NCBI GenBank assembly: GCA_035235625.1
Contig: CP141148.1
Coordinates: 23,003,057 to 23,067,056 of the forward strand
Length of the DNA: 64,000 bases
Source: Saururus chinensis
Taxonomy: Eukaryota > Streptophyta > Magnoliopsida > Piperales > Saururaceae
Direction: 5' to 3'
Shown here piece by piece: positions 48,704 through 60,396 of this stretch. Positions within the stretch are counted from its first letter, which is position 1. The number at the start of each line of letters is the position of its first letter. Below the pieces are notes generated by a model. The model was not told where the DNA came from, made no database searches, and saw only the letters and a program-made list of their open reading frames with translations. The position numbers were made by a program, and so were the translations under genes.

Positions 48704-51007
48704 TCATAATCTCCTACGTCCTCGTCCTCGATGGTGGTGTACGAGCTCCTCATGATCTACCTTTAGCTCTGGCTGTGGCTGTGGCTCTGGCTCTGACTCC
48801 GACTGGGGCTGCGGCTGCGGCTTGGGCTCCGGCTGCGACTCCATGTCAGGCTCCTGCTCGGGCTCCGGCTTAGCATATATAATAGATGGTACAATACGAG
48901 CTGGCCGATGTCGTCTATAATATAAAATCGGATCTGGCTGCGCTACATGTGTAGTGTATGGAAATGATGAACCTGGAGGAGAGCTATATGCTGCTGATGA
49001 TGATGGAATATCAGGGCATGAAGAGTGCATCGGCTGCGTCTGAGCGGCCTCGTTGACAGGATAATCTCGAGGAACATCTGTGATCACCGAATGAAGTAGT
49101 GGCAAGCTACGAAGGACATCATTAGATGATCTAATCACCGACTCACATGTTGCTGCTAAGTCCTCGCGCGAAATACAGGTGACAAGTGCATCACTCAAAT
49201 ACGCATTAGTATGTCGAAGCTGACGAAGCTATAAAAAAATAAATTAAATATTAGACAAATAATTAAAACGAAATAAGAAAATAATATATGCCTTAATTAA
49301 CAAAGTTGTACTTACTAGAGCTGCCTCATATGCTCCCCTAGGCTGATATGTCATCTCCTCTACATCATCGTGTGGTAAAATATATCGTCGTGTAATCGGT
49401 AAATACCAGTGCATATAAGTACTACGATCATCTCGCAATGTCGTAGCCATCTCCCCTCTAATAACAGTGGCTCTCCTATCCTCCCATCGAGCAATATACG
49501 ACGCATGATATATAGCCCAGTCGGTAATATGGCGGCACTGTCGAGTGATGCGATGGACAAACTCGACAATAGAAGGTGGGACCCCTTGCTCCAGGTTAAA
49601 CTGGAGCATTACACGATCTGGCACATACATCTCTATAATCTCGTAACATATTAGAGGGGTTCGAGAAAGCCATACCTCTCGATCGTCCGTGCAGAGTGGA
49701 GGTATCACAGCCAACAAGTCCTCCGAGTACGGCTGCCAAATAATCTATACAATATATAAAGATAATTTAGTTTAAATAACGACAAAATTTTTTAAAATCA
49801 TTACATAAAAAAGTTCAACACGTTAATAAAATTACCTGGTATGGCCGCTGGTGGTCTAACTCCACTCTATACAATCGGAGGACTCCTTGGGGATTTTCAG
49901 TTCTCTTCTTTCGAACATTCCACCTTAAGGAGTTAAGTTTAAGAAATGAGTGCAGCATATGTACATAAAACGTTGATTAAAAAATAATATGGTAAACATA
50001 AATACAACCTACCTCGCCCCTAATAGAGCACCCTCGACCAAGCGACCCATCTCAGCAGTTGGTCGGCTGACGTGTAAGTGCTCCCATGACCATAACTATG
50101 TCATAAAATACTGATAACAAATATTAGAATTAAAAAATTATATGTGACTAAAACACCAAGTAAAGTTACACAATTAATTACCTGAAGAAGGGTCAGACAA
50201 CCTGCAATCCTCGAGGTCATGGCCTGACATGCCTTTCCTAACTCTCGGTATAAAAATGCGAGAGTAGCACTGCCCCATGAATAAGTGCCAGCCATGTCAA
50301 AGTCGGCAAGGAGAGAGAGATACGAAACATGCACGTGGTTGCTCGTGGTATCCGCAAATATGGTGGCTCCAAGTAAATGCAATATATAGGCTCGTGCATG
50401 TTGCTCGATAACTATCTCTGTAGCATCAGCTGAGAGCTCGCGAAACTCCTGTAAGAGCCATCGTAGGCTCACTCGACTACCACACATCACTGTAGCAGGA
50501 GGAGCTCTACCAAGAAGTCTAACTAATATATCCATATAAGCTCATCCTGTCGTGCCTGTCACCGGACGTCCATCAATACGGAGTCCTAATAGAACTGCCA
50601 CATCCATGAGCGTGATGGACATCTCTCCATATGACAAATGAAACGTCTGTGTCTCCCTCCTCCATCTCTCAACAAGAGCTGTCAATAGAGGACGATCAAG
50701 ACGGACATACTATAGATGAATGAAATGGCCGAATCCAGCTCGCTCGATATAAGGTAACATACGCTCATCTATGGGCCAATGATGGAGATATTTAAAATGT
50801 TTGGTGCACTCAAGGCACCCGGGGTCCTATAATAAATTTTAAAATTATAACATATCGTACTATATCAACCAAAAACAATGAAATAAATTTTAAATTTAGT
50901 TATCATACCTCTCCTCTCCAAATAGCAGCAGACCTATCTGACTCCTGCTGTATGAGTAAAGAAGCGTCACTCGGGCCTGGCCCGTAACAAGTCTCTGCAT
51001 GATCCAT
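48704..51007 (-). pseudogene. Plant mobile domain (PMD/MAIL-like) protein gene of the MULE, two stops
   Basis: Six exons with GT-AG junctions and consistent phases: 50909-51007, 50182-50826, 50013-50095, 49836-49923, 49316-49744, 48704-49228. Together they are 1869 nt (623 codons). The product has the PMD (aminotransferase-like, MAIN/MAIL) fold region: HFKYLHHWPIDERMLPYIE, YGEMSITLMDVAVLLGLRID, a central AYILHLLGATIFADTTSN block, LYRVELDHQRPYQ, IIWQPYSEDLLAVIPPLC. The C-terminus is low-complexity Pro/Glu/Gln (KPEPEQEPDMESQPEPKPQP) and ends RRGRGRRRL. Two in-frame stops interrupt exon 2: TAG at 50710-50712, where the family has Gln (HLQYVRLD), and TGA at 50542-50544. PMD proteins occur as host genes tied to silencing and as transposon passengers; here TIRs and the transposase neighbour mark a passenger. 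Confidence 0.82.
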
Positions 51008-51104
51008 ATGATCTGTGGAAAATGAAGATCATATCATTAATCGTAAAGGAATACATGTGTACGTAACTAAAAAAATATAATAAATACAGAGGTTGATTAT
51101 ATGT

Positions 51105-53947
51105 TTACCAATCAATAGGAGGGTTTCTACATGATTTACTATTATGCCCACTTTGTTTACACCTCCCGCATTTATATCCTCCTCTACCATCTCTTTCCAT
51201 TGTTCTGCGGTCCATAGTATTCCTAATGTGAACAGACCGTGGGCGACCGGGTTGCCTTATTGCTATCGGTGGGTATAACACAAAAGGTATATCCCTCTCC
51301 CAATACTCCCGACCACGAGGAGAATAAAATTCTGCGGAGTACACATTTCTATAAGTAGAAGATGTGTAAAACAGTGATGCATGGATTGGCTCCCACTGCT
51401 TTGCCCACACGGCGATAAGGTGCGAGCAAGGATAACCATAAACATGAGGGATGTTGCATGTACAAGTATGCATTCTCGCATTTACCATAACCTTCCGGCC
51501 ACGAATAGACGTCACTTCATATTGACCGCTGTTAATCCGATTAACTATATACTCCCCAATTTTTCTTGTTTGCTCTCTCAATATAGCTTCCACTCTAGGA
51601 GTATACGGGGTAGTCATGGCAGAGGCGGCAGAAGATCGTTTAACAAAAAATTTTATGAGCCGATAAAAGATAGCTGACACTAAAGCCTGCATGGGTAAAC
51701 CTCGTGCCCCCTTCAAGACGCTATTTAAACTTTCAGCCATATTTGTAGTAGTCATGCCAAATGTTATAAAACCACCGTGAGCAAGGGACCACTGTGCAGG
51801 ATGTAATTCTCCTCCTAAGAGGAGATGTTTTGCCCTAGGACTCTCTTGGCCAATTAAGTCCATTTTAGCATCAAACTTTTCTACTATGAGTGCACAAGCT
51901 GCTGCCCCAATCAAGTCCGTGAGTGTATCATTTTTAAACTCCTTAAAATTTGCTTTTATGTGACGTATGCAATAACGATGGTGGTAATCCGGCTCTAGAA
52001 GAACCTCAGGCACGGCCTTTTGAAGCCCCTTATGTCGATCTGAAATAATGACGATGTTCGTCATGCCTATCAGTACATGATCCCTCAATTCCATTAAAAA
52101 CAATTTCCAATTGTCTCCATCTTCCTTCCCGACAAGCCCGAATGCAAGAGGAAATAACCCATTATTTCCATCTGTAGCCGTTGCAGCCATAAGCGCACCA
52201 GGATATCTGCCATACAAGTAAGTAGCATCAACGCCAATCACAGGGATGCAATGTCGAAACCCCGCTATAGATGGCCCAAACGCCCAAAACAACCGTGTAA
52301 ATCTCCTACAAGTGCCACCATCTGCACGCGGTACTACAACATCCTCTAAGCGGTAGTAGGTGTCAGGATTGGCTTCTTGCACCGCCCTTAGGTACATTGG
52401 CAACAATTTATACGATTCTACCCAATCTCCATAAATGGCCTTAATCGCCATATTCCTTGTTGCCCATGCTTTCTTATAAGATATGTCAACATGATACTTC
52501 TCCTTCATTCTTTGAATAATATCCCCTGGTGTGAGAGTTAATTCGGCTTGGATAGCGGGCATTATGACCTTCGAAATAAAGGAGGCACTACACTGCCTAT
52601 GATCTGTGCTAAGCTGGGCATTCCGACATGTGTGGTCACCTTTGTACTTCTTCAATTTAAATGAGCCACCACCCATTTTGATTGAGCCATGCACTCTCCA
52701 AGGGCAAGTGCTATCAATGCACTTCACTGTATACTCTGACGGATTTGTTCGTACAACCTTGTATTCGACATGATTTTCAATTGAAAACTCCTGCAAGGCT
52801 GTAACAAATGCTTCTTTATTCTCAAAGATGCGGCCAACATATAACTCATCTTCATTTTGTTGGTCCAAATCCATTGTAGAATTCACTGCCGCATTTATCT
52901 CCTCATCTGTGATGTGTGCATAAAGTGGCTCCACTTCACAGTACGACGGTTCTTCATCATCTACATTCATATCATTCCTAGCAATGGCATTGTCTACCGC
53001 ATCATCCCCCTCGCCGTCAACCATCTGTTGAGCGCTTTCTTCACCTCTAACCCCTTCTACATTCATGTTAGAATCTTCTCCACTTACTTTGTCAACATTA
53101 TCTTCACCTTCATTATCCTCATGTTCATCAATATCTTCACCGTAGACATATCCCCCCTATATATAAACATCACATATGTATTAAATTTTGTAAGCCTAAA
53201 AAAGTTGAATTCATTTATAAATATATATTTCACCTCTGATTAGATGGTCCAGCATCGGTATGACCAACATACGTGTAGGGGTAATGAAGGCCCATCGAAC
53301 TTTGAGTTTCATACCATGCACCGCCTTGAGACATTTGAACGCTAAATGGCTCGTGTGCATGCGTCGTGGACCTTCCATATTACACATAAAATCTCAAAAT
53401 TTAGCTAAACTTATTTTTATTAAAGGATAATAAGATTGAAAACGTATTCACAACTAAACCAACCTTACCTCCAATTAGGTCCACTTCCATCGTAGATAGG
53501 GGCAGACGACCTATGACGTTCATTTGAAGATACTGTCATAGATAAATTACCTTTTTCGTCGTCCATCGGCATTTGCATATGACTTTCATTGTTCACATTT
53601 CTATCTGAGCTCCTGTGTGAGCTTCTGTGAGAGCTCCTACGTGAACTACTTCGCCTTTCACTAGTCACTCGGGCCTCTTTTTCGAGAAATAACTCGAAAG
53701 AAATTTTGTCACATGTGTGGTGAAACATAAAAGCCATTGATGAATCATCATTTATGTTCATTAGTATCATTCTCGATCCATAGGACGGAAGATTACATTT
53801 AATAGTAATTTTCCATCTTCTTCGATCCAACCCAACCTTACTTGCTACGTGCATCTCAAATTCATCAAATGTAGACGGTTTCTTCATTAATAATCCTTCT
53901 ATGCGTCCGTCGTAGTTAATGAAAAAACTAATTATTTCTTCTGCCAT
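51105..53947 (-). CDS. MuDR-type MULE transposase
   Basis: Cuts and pastes the element using its TIRs, in the nucleus. Exon 1 (53469-53947) encodes a PB1-like N-terminal domain (ISFFINYDGRIEGLLMKKPS) and a Ser/Arg-rich linker. Exon 2 (53234-53371) is short. Exon 3 (to 51105) carries a 653-codon open frame from the ATG at 53066. Its domains are MuDR N-terminal (about 73-160, CPWRVHGS), MULE catalytic core with D280 (VIGVDATYL), D343 (IISDRHKGL) and E445 (NMAESLNS), SWIM zinc finger C535-x-C537...C547-x-H549, and a zinc knuckle CX2CX4HX4C (633-646). The exon 1-2 junction is in phase. At the exon 2-3 junction the frames differ by one base, at a run of six G (53152-53157), so either that run has slipped or the splice differs from my reading. 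Otherwise it looks whole. Confidence 0.9.
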
Positions 53948-54935
53948 TTCTATTCAATTAATTCATAAATAATAAATTAAATTAATATTAGATTAAGCCA
54001 ACTAATACTAATATCTACCCTAACCAATATATTTTCAAAAATATCTACCCTAATACTAATGTCTCAAACTATATAAGCTGTAAAAAAAGCATGTTAAAAA
54101 ACTCAAAATCCTCCTCATTTTCCAAAATTTGAGAGACTTGTCATCTTAAAAACTTTCAATTTTGTCTCCCACTTCCAATCTTGAAGGAGAAATTGGTGTC
54201 CTTTGATGTAACTGATAGTGATAGGTTGGTGTATATTATTTCAAATCAATGCATATGTTATGGGTCCTCAATAATTGGCCACAACCGCTTTCGTATTTGG
54301 CCAATCAAAATTAATATTTTGTACATTTACTTAACTAAGAAATGCTAAAACTTGGGGCATATAAGGAAGATTAAAACTAGCTAAAGTGTATATTCTAGAC
54401 GTTTGCATTTTCATAAATTAGTTAATAAAATATTAATAAAAAATAATATTTCTACTCTATTTTCTTTATGCGGATACAAGATGAAAAATTATGCTTGCCC
54501 ATGTAGAATTTTGTCAAATAGAATATTAATATTCGTATTAATTTTGTTTAAAACGACTGAGAATAAAACTTCTAAAACTAGGGCTCAATGATGGGACAAT
54601 CAAAACTTCAAATTTATTCAATATAAGCATACAAAAGATAAATTTATTTAATATAGCATACAAAAGATCCATTGCAACGATTAAAAAAGAGGTAAATGAA
54701 AAAAAATTTAAAGCAAAGGATTGCACCAGAAAATTTGAATCGGAAAGGGCTGGACGTGGGCAGCGGCGGGCTGGACGTCGGCGGCGGCCTGGACGCCAAG
54801 CAGGACGGCGGCGACAGCGGTGGATCGCTCGACGGAGGCGGAGCGGATCACTAGACTGAGGCGAGTGGAGGCGGAGCAGAGCGGATCTGTGGAAATATAA
54901 ACGATGATTTCGTAGTTCTGAAGGACAAAATCAAC

Positions 54936-55228
54936 TTAATTTGATTTCGTCGTTCTAAACGACGAAATCAGTGTTGTTCCAAGACCAAATGTCGAAATCA
55001 GCAAGTGTGGCAGTTTCGTCGTTCAGAACGACGAAATCGTATTAAAACCAATTTCGTTGTTCTAAACGACGAAATCAACTTAAAAAATTAAAAAAAAAAA
55101 AACCACGCTGGCGCCAGCTGCTTGGCTGGCGCCTGCGTGGCAAAATTGAACACCACTTTGGGAAATATTTCTCAAAGTGGTATATTTCGATAAATATTTT
55201 TTTTAATTATTATTTAAATAATTTTCCC
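54936..55228. repeat. Right TIR of the MULE, modular palindromes
   Basis: Read inwards from 55228: ATTATTTAAATAAT; a 28-bp near-perfect palindrome at 55153-55180 (CCACTTTGGGAAAT half-site, one mismatch); a 38-bp near-palindrome at about 55104-55141 with GGCGCCAGC on both arms; then TCGTCGTT-type palindromes at about 55047, 55013 and 54943-54969. The last is a perfect GATTTCGTCGTT-CTA-AACGACGAAATC. Confidence 0.85.
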
Positions 55229-55237
55229 TAGAAAGAT
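55229..55237. repeat. Right 9-bp target site duplication of the MULE
   Basis: TAGAAAGAT directly after the CCC end, identical to 48149-48157. Confidence 0.92.
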
Positions 55238-57249
55238 CTTCATGGAGATTCCAAGAGTACACAAATCAAATTTCAAATGAGGAAATTATGATAGACGTAA
55301 TATCAAGGAAGTTTTGGAATACATGTGGAAAATAGTAAATTTGACCTTTGAGTATTCTCAATGTAATAACTTATTTTGTGAGTTGAATTTGAGTTTGAAA
55401 CTTCTGTATAGAAAACTAGACAAGACATAGTTTTCAAACACCTCTAAAAATACGTGAATCAGAGTTTGGATGGAGTTGTGATCATATGAAGGTGGACCTA
55501 AGGTGTTGTCAATGGCTTACAAACGCTTGTAGATTTGACCCTTGGACTCTCCTAATACCATAACGTTTTTTAAAGATAGATTTTCTATCTAAAATTTTGG
55601 AATTAGAAAGTAGATAGAAATATATTTGAATCACCACTAAGAACTTGTTAATCGTAGTTTTGGGGCTAAAATGAATTTAATAATTCAAAAACATACTAAC
55701 ATAAAATAATTGAAGTTTAGGGTCATGTGGGTCACACGATGTCCAATAGTGGACTTGGGGCCCACAATGGGGTCCACACCCTTAATTAAGGAAATTACAA
55801 TAAAATCCCATAAATCCATAAAAATAGGATAAATCAAGTTTGATATTAAAACTTATAAAAATACAATTAAACCTTATTAAAACCATAATTACTAACCCTT
55901 AACCCCAAAATCAAGTGAAACCGGTAATTTAAGCAAAACCACACAGTGTCATATAATAAAAAGAAATTAAACTGGGTTAAAGTTAAAGATCTTACAATGA
56001 TTGCTGGGGTGATAACATAACATATCATAACATAATGGCAACCAAAATCCTTAAATAAGCAAGTCATCCATCTAAGTACAAATCATACATTAGTCTAGAA
56101 ATAAGCAACTAAATAAAGTTGGCTCTCACGCCATTATTACAATAATCTAAAATATATAGGAATAATGGAACTAAATCCTACTAGATCTAAGTTGTCCTCA
56201 TTCCGAATGCCCGTTCTTGATCACGCTAGTCCTCTCCAAAAGAACCTACAAAACTAGGTCATTGAGTATACAAATACCCAGTAGGATAGTAGAATAACAA
56301 ACAAACACAAAATGTTATCACATTTTATGCAAGTCCACTTAGGGTTTCACATGCACTAATTATCACGAAGAATATCATTATAATTTCCTATCAGTTTCCC
56401 TTAAGAGAAAGCAACCCACCTAATCTTATAAATAGATAGACTCTTTAAATGTCAACCTAAGTGACAAGTGATATTATATCGCTCCAGCCTGAGATCCAAC
56501 TTGAGTCAGGGGTTTCAGGAACCTAAAGTCCGGGTTTAAAAATTAAAACCAAACCAGGAGCGGCGGAGTCTAAGTGCGAGAGCCATAATGTTCCTCTACG
56601 CACTATAGAGCTTTAGTGCTTCATTGCGCATAGGCTAGAACAAACCTATTGTATATATAATTTGGATCGGGCTAGCATTGTCTTGCCATTGGTTACCTAC
56701 GTACGTATTAGAAAACACCTACGATGTTATTCCAATACGATCGGATCGGAACATAGTTCGGCCTAATGTCTATTGCATGAATCAAGCAGCACAAAAATGC
56801 ATATGTCAAAATATGTATATCCGAATATTTAATTGGAGTCATACTAAAATCTCATAAATCATAAGAGTTAAACAAAAGCTATTAAATCAGTGGAATCACA
56901 CGTATCGCTCTATCACAGGGCGAAGCATAACACTAACATAATCACACATCTCGCTCTATCATAGGGAGGAGCATAACACTAACACAATCACACATCTCGC
57001 TCTATCACAGAACATGGCATAACACATCAGGCTAGATTATATCAGATCACAACAAATCATATCAAATCTCATCTGACCATATTAGATCAGATAGGAGCAT
57101 ATCATATCACAACACATCACGTCAAAGAAAATAAGATCAAAGTAGAACATATCAAAACACATCAGATCAGAGCAAGCATATAACTTAATTAGCACATGCA
57201 TTCCTATAATCATATATTAAATCAAAAGATTAGAAACATTTACTCCCCT

Positions 57250-57900
57250 GATGTTCTTTGAAAGTAGCGGCATTCGGAGTTGCAACTTCTTTCAAGGAAT
57301 CCCCCTTTTCAGGTTTGGGGACTACGAATAGAGCCTCCTCTTGCTCCAGAACTTTTCTCTCATTCCCCCTGAGGGCTACAGATAGACACTTCCCTTTCCC
57401 AGGGCTCTTCTCACTCTTTATGCCCGAATGCAATACACATAACCTCCCCTTACTAAGAGATACTTCACACTTCCCACGCTTATAGGTAGTAGATAGAACT
57501 TCCCCTTACCCAGAGACACTTACACTTCTGTGTCCATAGACAATGGATAGAACCCCCCCCCCCTTTCCCATAGACACTCATCTCCCTACACGCCCGTAGG
57601 CGATGGACAGACCTTCCCATTACCCGGAGACTATTTCTTTTTTCATGCTCATAAGCTACAAATAGAACCTCCCCTTTCCCATGGATGTTTCTCACATTGT
57701 GTGGGCCTTTGGTTGAGGACAGAGCCTTCCCTACCCTAGGCCACTTCTCTTGATGCAGCCTGATGGCAGAGGACAAAGACTCCTCTTTCTTAGAGCTGCT
57801 TCTCTTTCTTTGGGGCTTAAGGGTGGCAGACAGATCCACCTCTTGCCCTGAGACATTCCCCCTTTTAAGGGGGGCAACTCGAAGAATAGACCATGCCATT
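57250..57900 (-). repeat. Degenerate minisatellite of about 55-60 bp inside the LTR
   Basis: About ten diverged units, each with a GATAGAACCTCCCCTTTCCC-like phrase followed by a CTTCTC/TTTCTC phrase (for example near 57380, 57490, 57550, 57610, 57660). On the minus strand it falls downstream of the LTR TATA box and is open over long stretches (57480-57953), giving a Lys/Ser/Glu-rich repeat. The same kind of tract occurs at 61340-61610. Confidence 0.55.
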
Positions 57901-58000
57901 GTATAGATCACCCTTGAAATATTTAGGAATGCCTTTTGAATAGACGAAAACAAACTTAGATTGGGCCATAAAACTCTTCAAGAAGTCTGCACAAGTTTCC

Positions 58001-58010
58001 TATTTATAGA
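58001..58010 (-). promoter_or_regulatory. LTR TATA box
   Basis: TCTATAAATA on the minus strand, about 630 bases inside the LTR start at 58636 and about 35 bases upstream of the repeat-bearing leader. It fits a retrotransposon promoter. Confidence 0.5.
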
Positions 58011-58636
58011 GGAAAGCTTGAGATCACACGAAATGAAGGCACACACGGGTGTACCATGCGCATGCACGTGCCACACGTTTGTGCACCTGTGTGGCGTGTG
58101 ATGCCCTGGCTGTGACGTGCGGCTCCTATGTGTCACACAGGAGCTAACCAACGTTAAGTGGTCCTCGTCTTGCAAACAGGTAGGCCGACACCCAACCCAT
58201 ACGGGTCGTGTGGGACGGCCGCGATGAGGAGGGCCAAATGCTGACATCATTGATGATGCCAACTATTTGTCCTTATCTCAATATTTTAATATATATCCCA
58301 TATTCTTTTATTCAAATAACACTCCAACTTCAAAACGCAATAACTCTCTACCCCAAAGTCGAAATCGCGTGTTCTTGGTACCGATGGACTCATATCGATG
58401 AGCCCTTTAAAACTAGACTATACATAGGTAGGTTATCTCATACTTTTTAAGTAGGTCCTGCCCATGTGGCATGCTTCTTGAGATCGTAACTTTCACTCCT
58501 GACCTCTATTGTGCGTGTTCTTCAAGCTCTACCCATATATGAGGATTTTATCCCCTGAATCTCATAAAATTTATCTAAAACTTATATAATTACCCCTAAC
58601 CCCTTGGGTTAGGCATAATTGAAAATTGGGTCGTTA

Positions 58637-60396
58637 CATATACAACTCACCATTAACCATCCACTAAGGGTACCATCCATGATGAAGCTGTGGAATCCAC
58701 CAAGAAGTGTCATATCCTAACTAGCCCCTAAGGACCCGACGAGAGTGAAAGGGCATGGCCTACAATTGCACTTGAATAGAAGTGGTGAGTGACTCCAACC
58801 AAGTAGGATGTCGGCAACTTTGATTGCGTGTACACTAAACGATCCTAAATAGATTGGTTGTGAGCAAAGGCTCATGCAGAACTTCCTCCAACCGAGAGAT
58901 GCAAGGGCTCGACCAAATCAATAGCTCATCAATAGAGCTAGCAATCAGAAGGCAACCCCAACCCTATTAGTTTCATCACACTAGGTTAAGACCCTGAAAC
59001 TACCCTTGGTTCATCAACCAAGTTACTTGTGAGATCAAGGTCCCTGTTCACTTCACGAGCCGATCATCGACTCCTACTAAGGGTATTTTAGTTATTATTT
59101 TGATCATGTTTCAAACCCCCAATCCAAAACCCTCTACCCTTCTTGATTAATCTTTATTAATCTCAATGTATTGATACATAGAATTCATTTATGCAGACAC
59201 ATCATCATCTAAGCTTAAATAACCCAATAAAGGCCTAGTATGGTTTAGGCCCACAAAGGGTCATTATGGAGCCCAATATACTATTGGGTAGTGCTCAATA
59301 TGAAAGAATGGTGAAATTTGGGCTTAATTTTGCAAACAATCTACATGTACCATATTGGGTGGTATGTACTGCATGTGAGGCATCATGTACCTTACTTCTA
59401 CGGTATGTACTAGGCTGGCCTCTCCTCTTTTTTCTTAAAAAAAGAACAACAACGGTTTCTTCTTCTTCTTTTTGTAAATGGGCCTTGAGCCCAACCTACT
59501 CGGCCCAACCCAATAGGCCTAGGTGCAGGTTAGGCCAGAGTGTAGGTTGAGCTAGGGTGCAGCTGTGTAGGCCAGGATCGGCCAACCCAGCGGCAGGCTA
59601 GGTGGACCGTGTTTCCCAAACCTAATTGCAAGCCATGCAAGCCCCGCGCCTTCTCCTTCTCCTTCCTCTAGAAGTTCTGTTAGAGGTAGGAGATTGCGAG
59701 AGGTCGAGGCACCATGCAGCTGCTCAAGGCTAGTTGGCGGTTGTATAGGCCAACTCTGGACATAAACTAGGGAAGGCAGTGACTGGTCAATGTTGTTTGA
59801 TGGCACGTACCACTGACTCCTATCCATTCAAATCCTCAACAAACCATCGAAGGGAAGAAGATGAACAAGATGACGACGACCACCCTCTACCAACTCTAGG
59901 TGGCTGAGATTCCGCCGAGGTGAAAAGGAGTTGAAGGCGAAAGGCAGAGGCTTGGTCGACCAGTAGCCCGCGCCATTACCTCTCTCCTCTTTTGTCTGCT
60001 CAACGGATGAGTAGAAGAAAGGGGAGGACGACGACAATGGTTGCTCACCGCCAATGTAGGCTATGGAAGCTCATTTGCGGTGAAAGGCAGTGAAAAGCGG
60101 TGGTCGACTACTGGCAGGCAAATAGAAGGCAACTAGCCAGCTAATGACTACCAACCTCCTCTTACCTACATCTTCTTATTTTAAAATAAATAGGAGAGTG
60201 GGTTTCATTACCCAATCTCAATTTAGAGCAACACTATTTGAATCTCCAAGGAAAAATTGAACTTCTTATTTTAAAATAAATAGGACAGTGGGCTTCATTA
60301 CCCGATCTCAATTTAGAGCAACACTATTTGAATCTCCAAGGAAAAATTGAGCTATTCAGTGATCATACCTTAATTGCCGATTTCCTGTTGATCCAC
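58637..60396. other. Non-coding interval between two related LTR-like stretches
   Basis: No recognised gene. Frames at 59266-59550 (plus) and 59552-60037 (minus) are Leu/Pro/Ser-rich and match nothing known to me. It could be eroded internal retrotransposon sequence, since both flanks are LTR-like, but no PBS, gag or pol block is visible. Confidence 0.4.
60172..60351. repeat. 90-bp tandem duplication, nearly identical
   Basis: CTTCTTATTTTAAAATAAAT begins at 60172 and again at 60262. The two 90-bp copies differ at only a few positions (for example GGAGAGTGGG against GGACAGTGGG), so the duplication is recent. Confidence 0.8.

Larger units (their letters stand above)
48158..55228 (-). mobile_element. 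Full-length Mutator-like element (MULE), 7071 bp
   Basis: Bounded by GGGAAAATTATTTAAATAAT and its complement (ending ATTTTCCC), with identical 9-bp target duplications (TAGAAAGAT at 48149-48157 and 55229-55237). It carries two minus-strand genes: a MuDR-type transposase (53947 down to 51105) and a PMD protein (51007 down to 48704), only 97 bases apart. A GC-rich stretch with GGCGG/GGACG repeats (about 54740-54890) lies between the right TIR and the transposase start and may be its leader. The perfect duplications and the nearly open transposase frame suggest a young insertion. It sits in a gypsy-type LTR. Confidence 0.92.
47992..58636 (-). mobile_element. Gypsy-type LTR of about 3.5 kb, split by the full-length MULE
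   Basis: The right end (minus strand from 58636) reads TGTAACGACCCAATTTTC, a typical gypsy LTR start. The left end is proposed at 47992 (TGATAGCCCC on the plus strand). Removing the MULE and one target copy leaves about 3.56 kb. On the minus strand a TATA box (TCTATAAATA, 58001-58010) precedes a degenerate repeat tract. The region 55238-58636 also has the CATTGAGTATACAAATACCCAGTAGG-like motif seen in other LTRs of the window. The orientation is inferred from the TATA box; the left boundary is the weakest point. It is related to the LTR-like stretch ending at 62326. Confidence 0.45.

Noticed and set aside
57480-57953. 157-codon minus frame that looks like a basic protein
   Set aside because: It is made of degenerate minisatellite units in an LTR; treated as repeat, not as a host gene.
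59266-60037. Several open frames of 69-94 codons on both strands
   Set aside because: Compositionally biased, overlapping on both strands and no recognised domain; probably chance frames in transposon debris.
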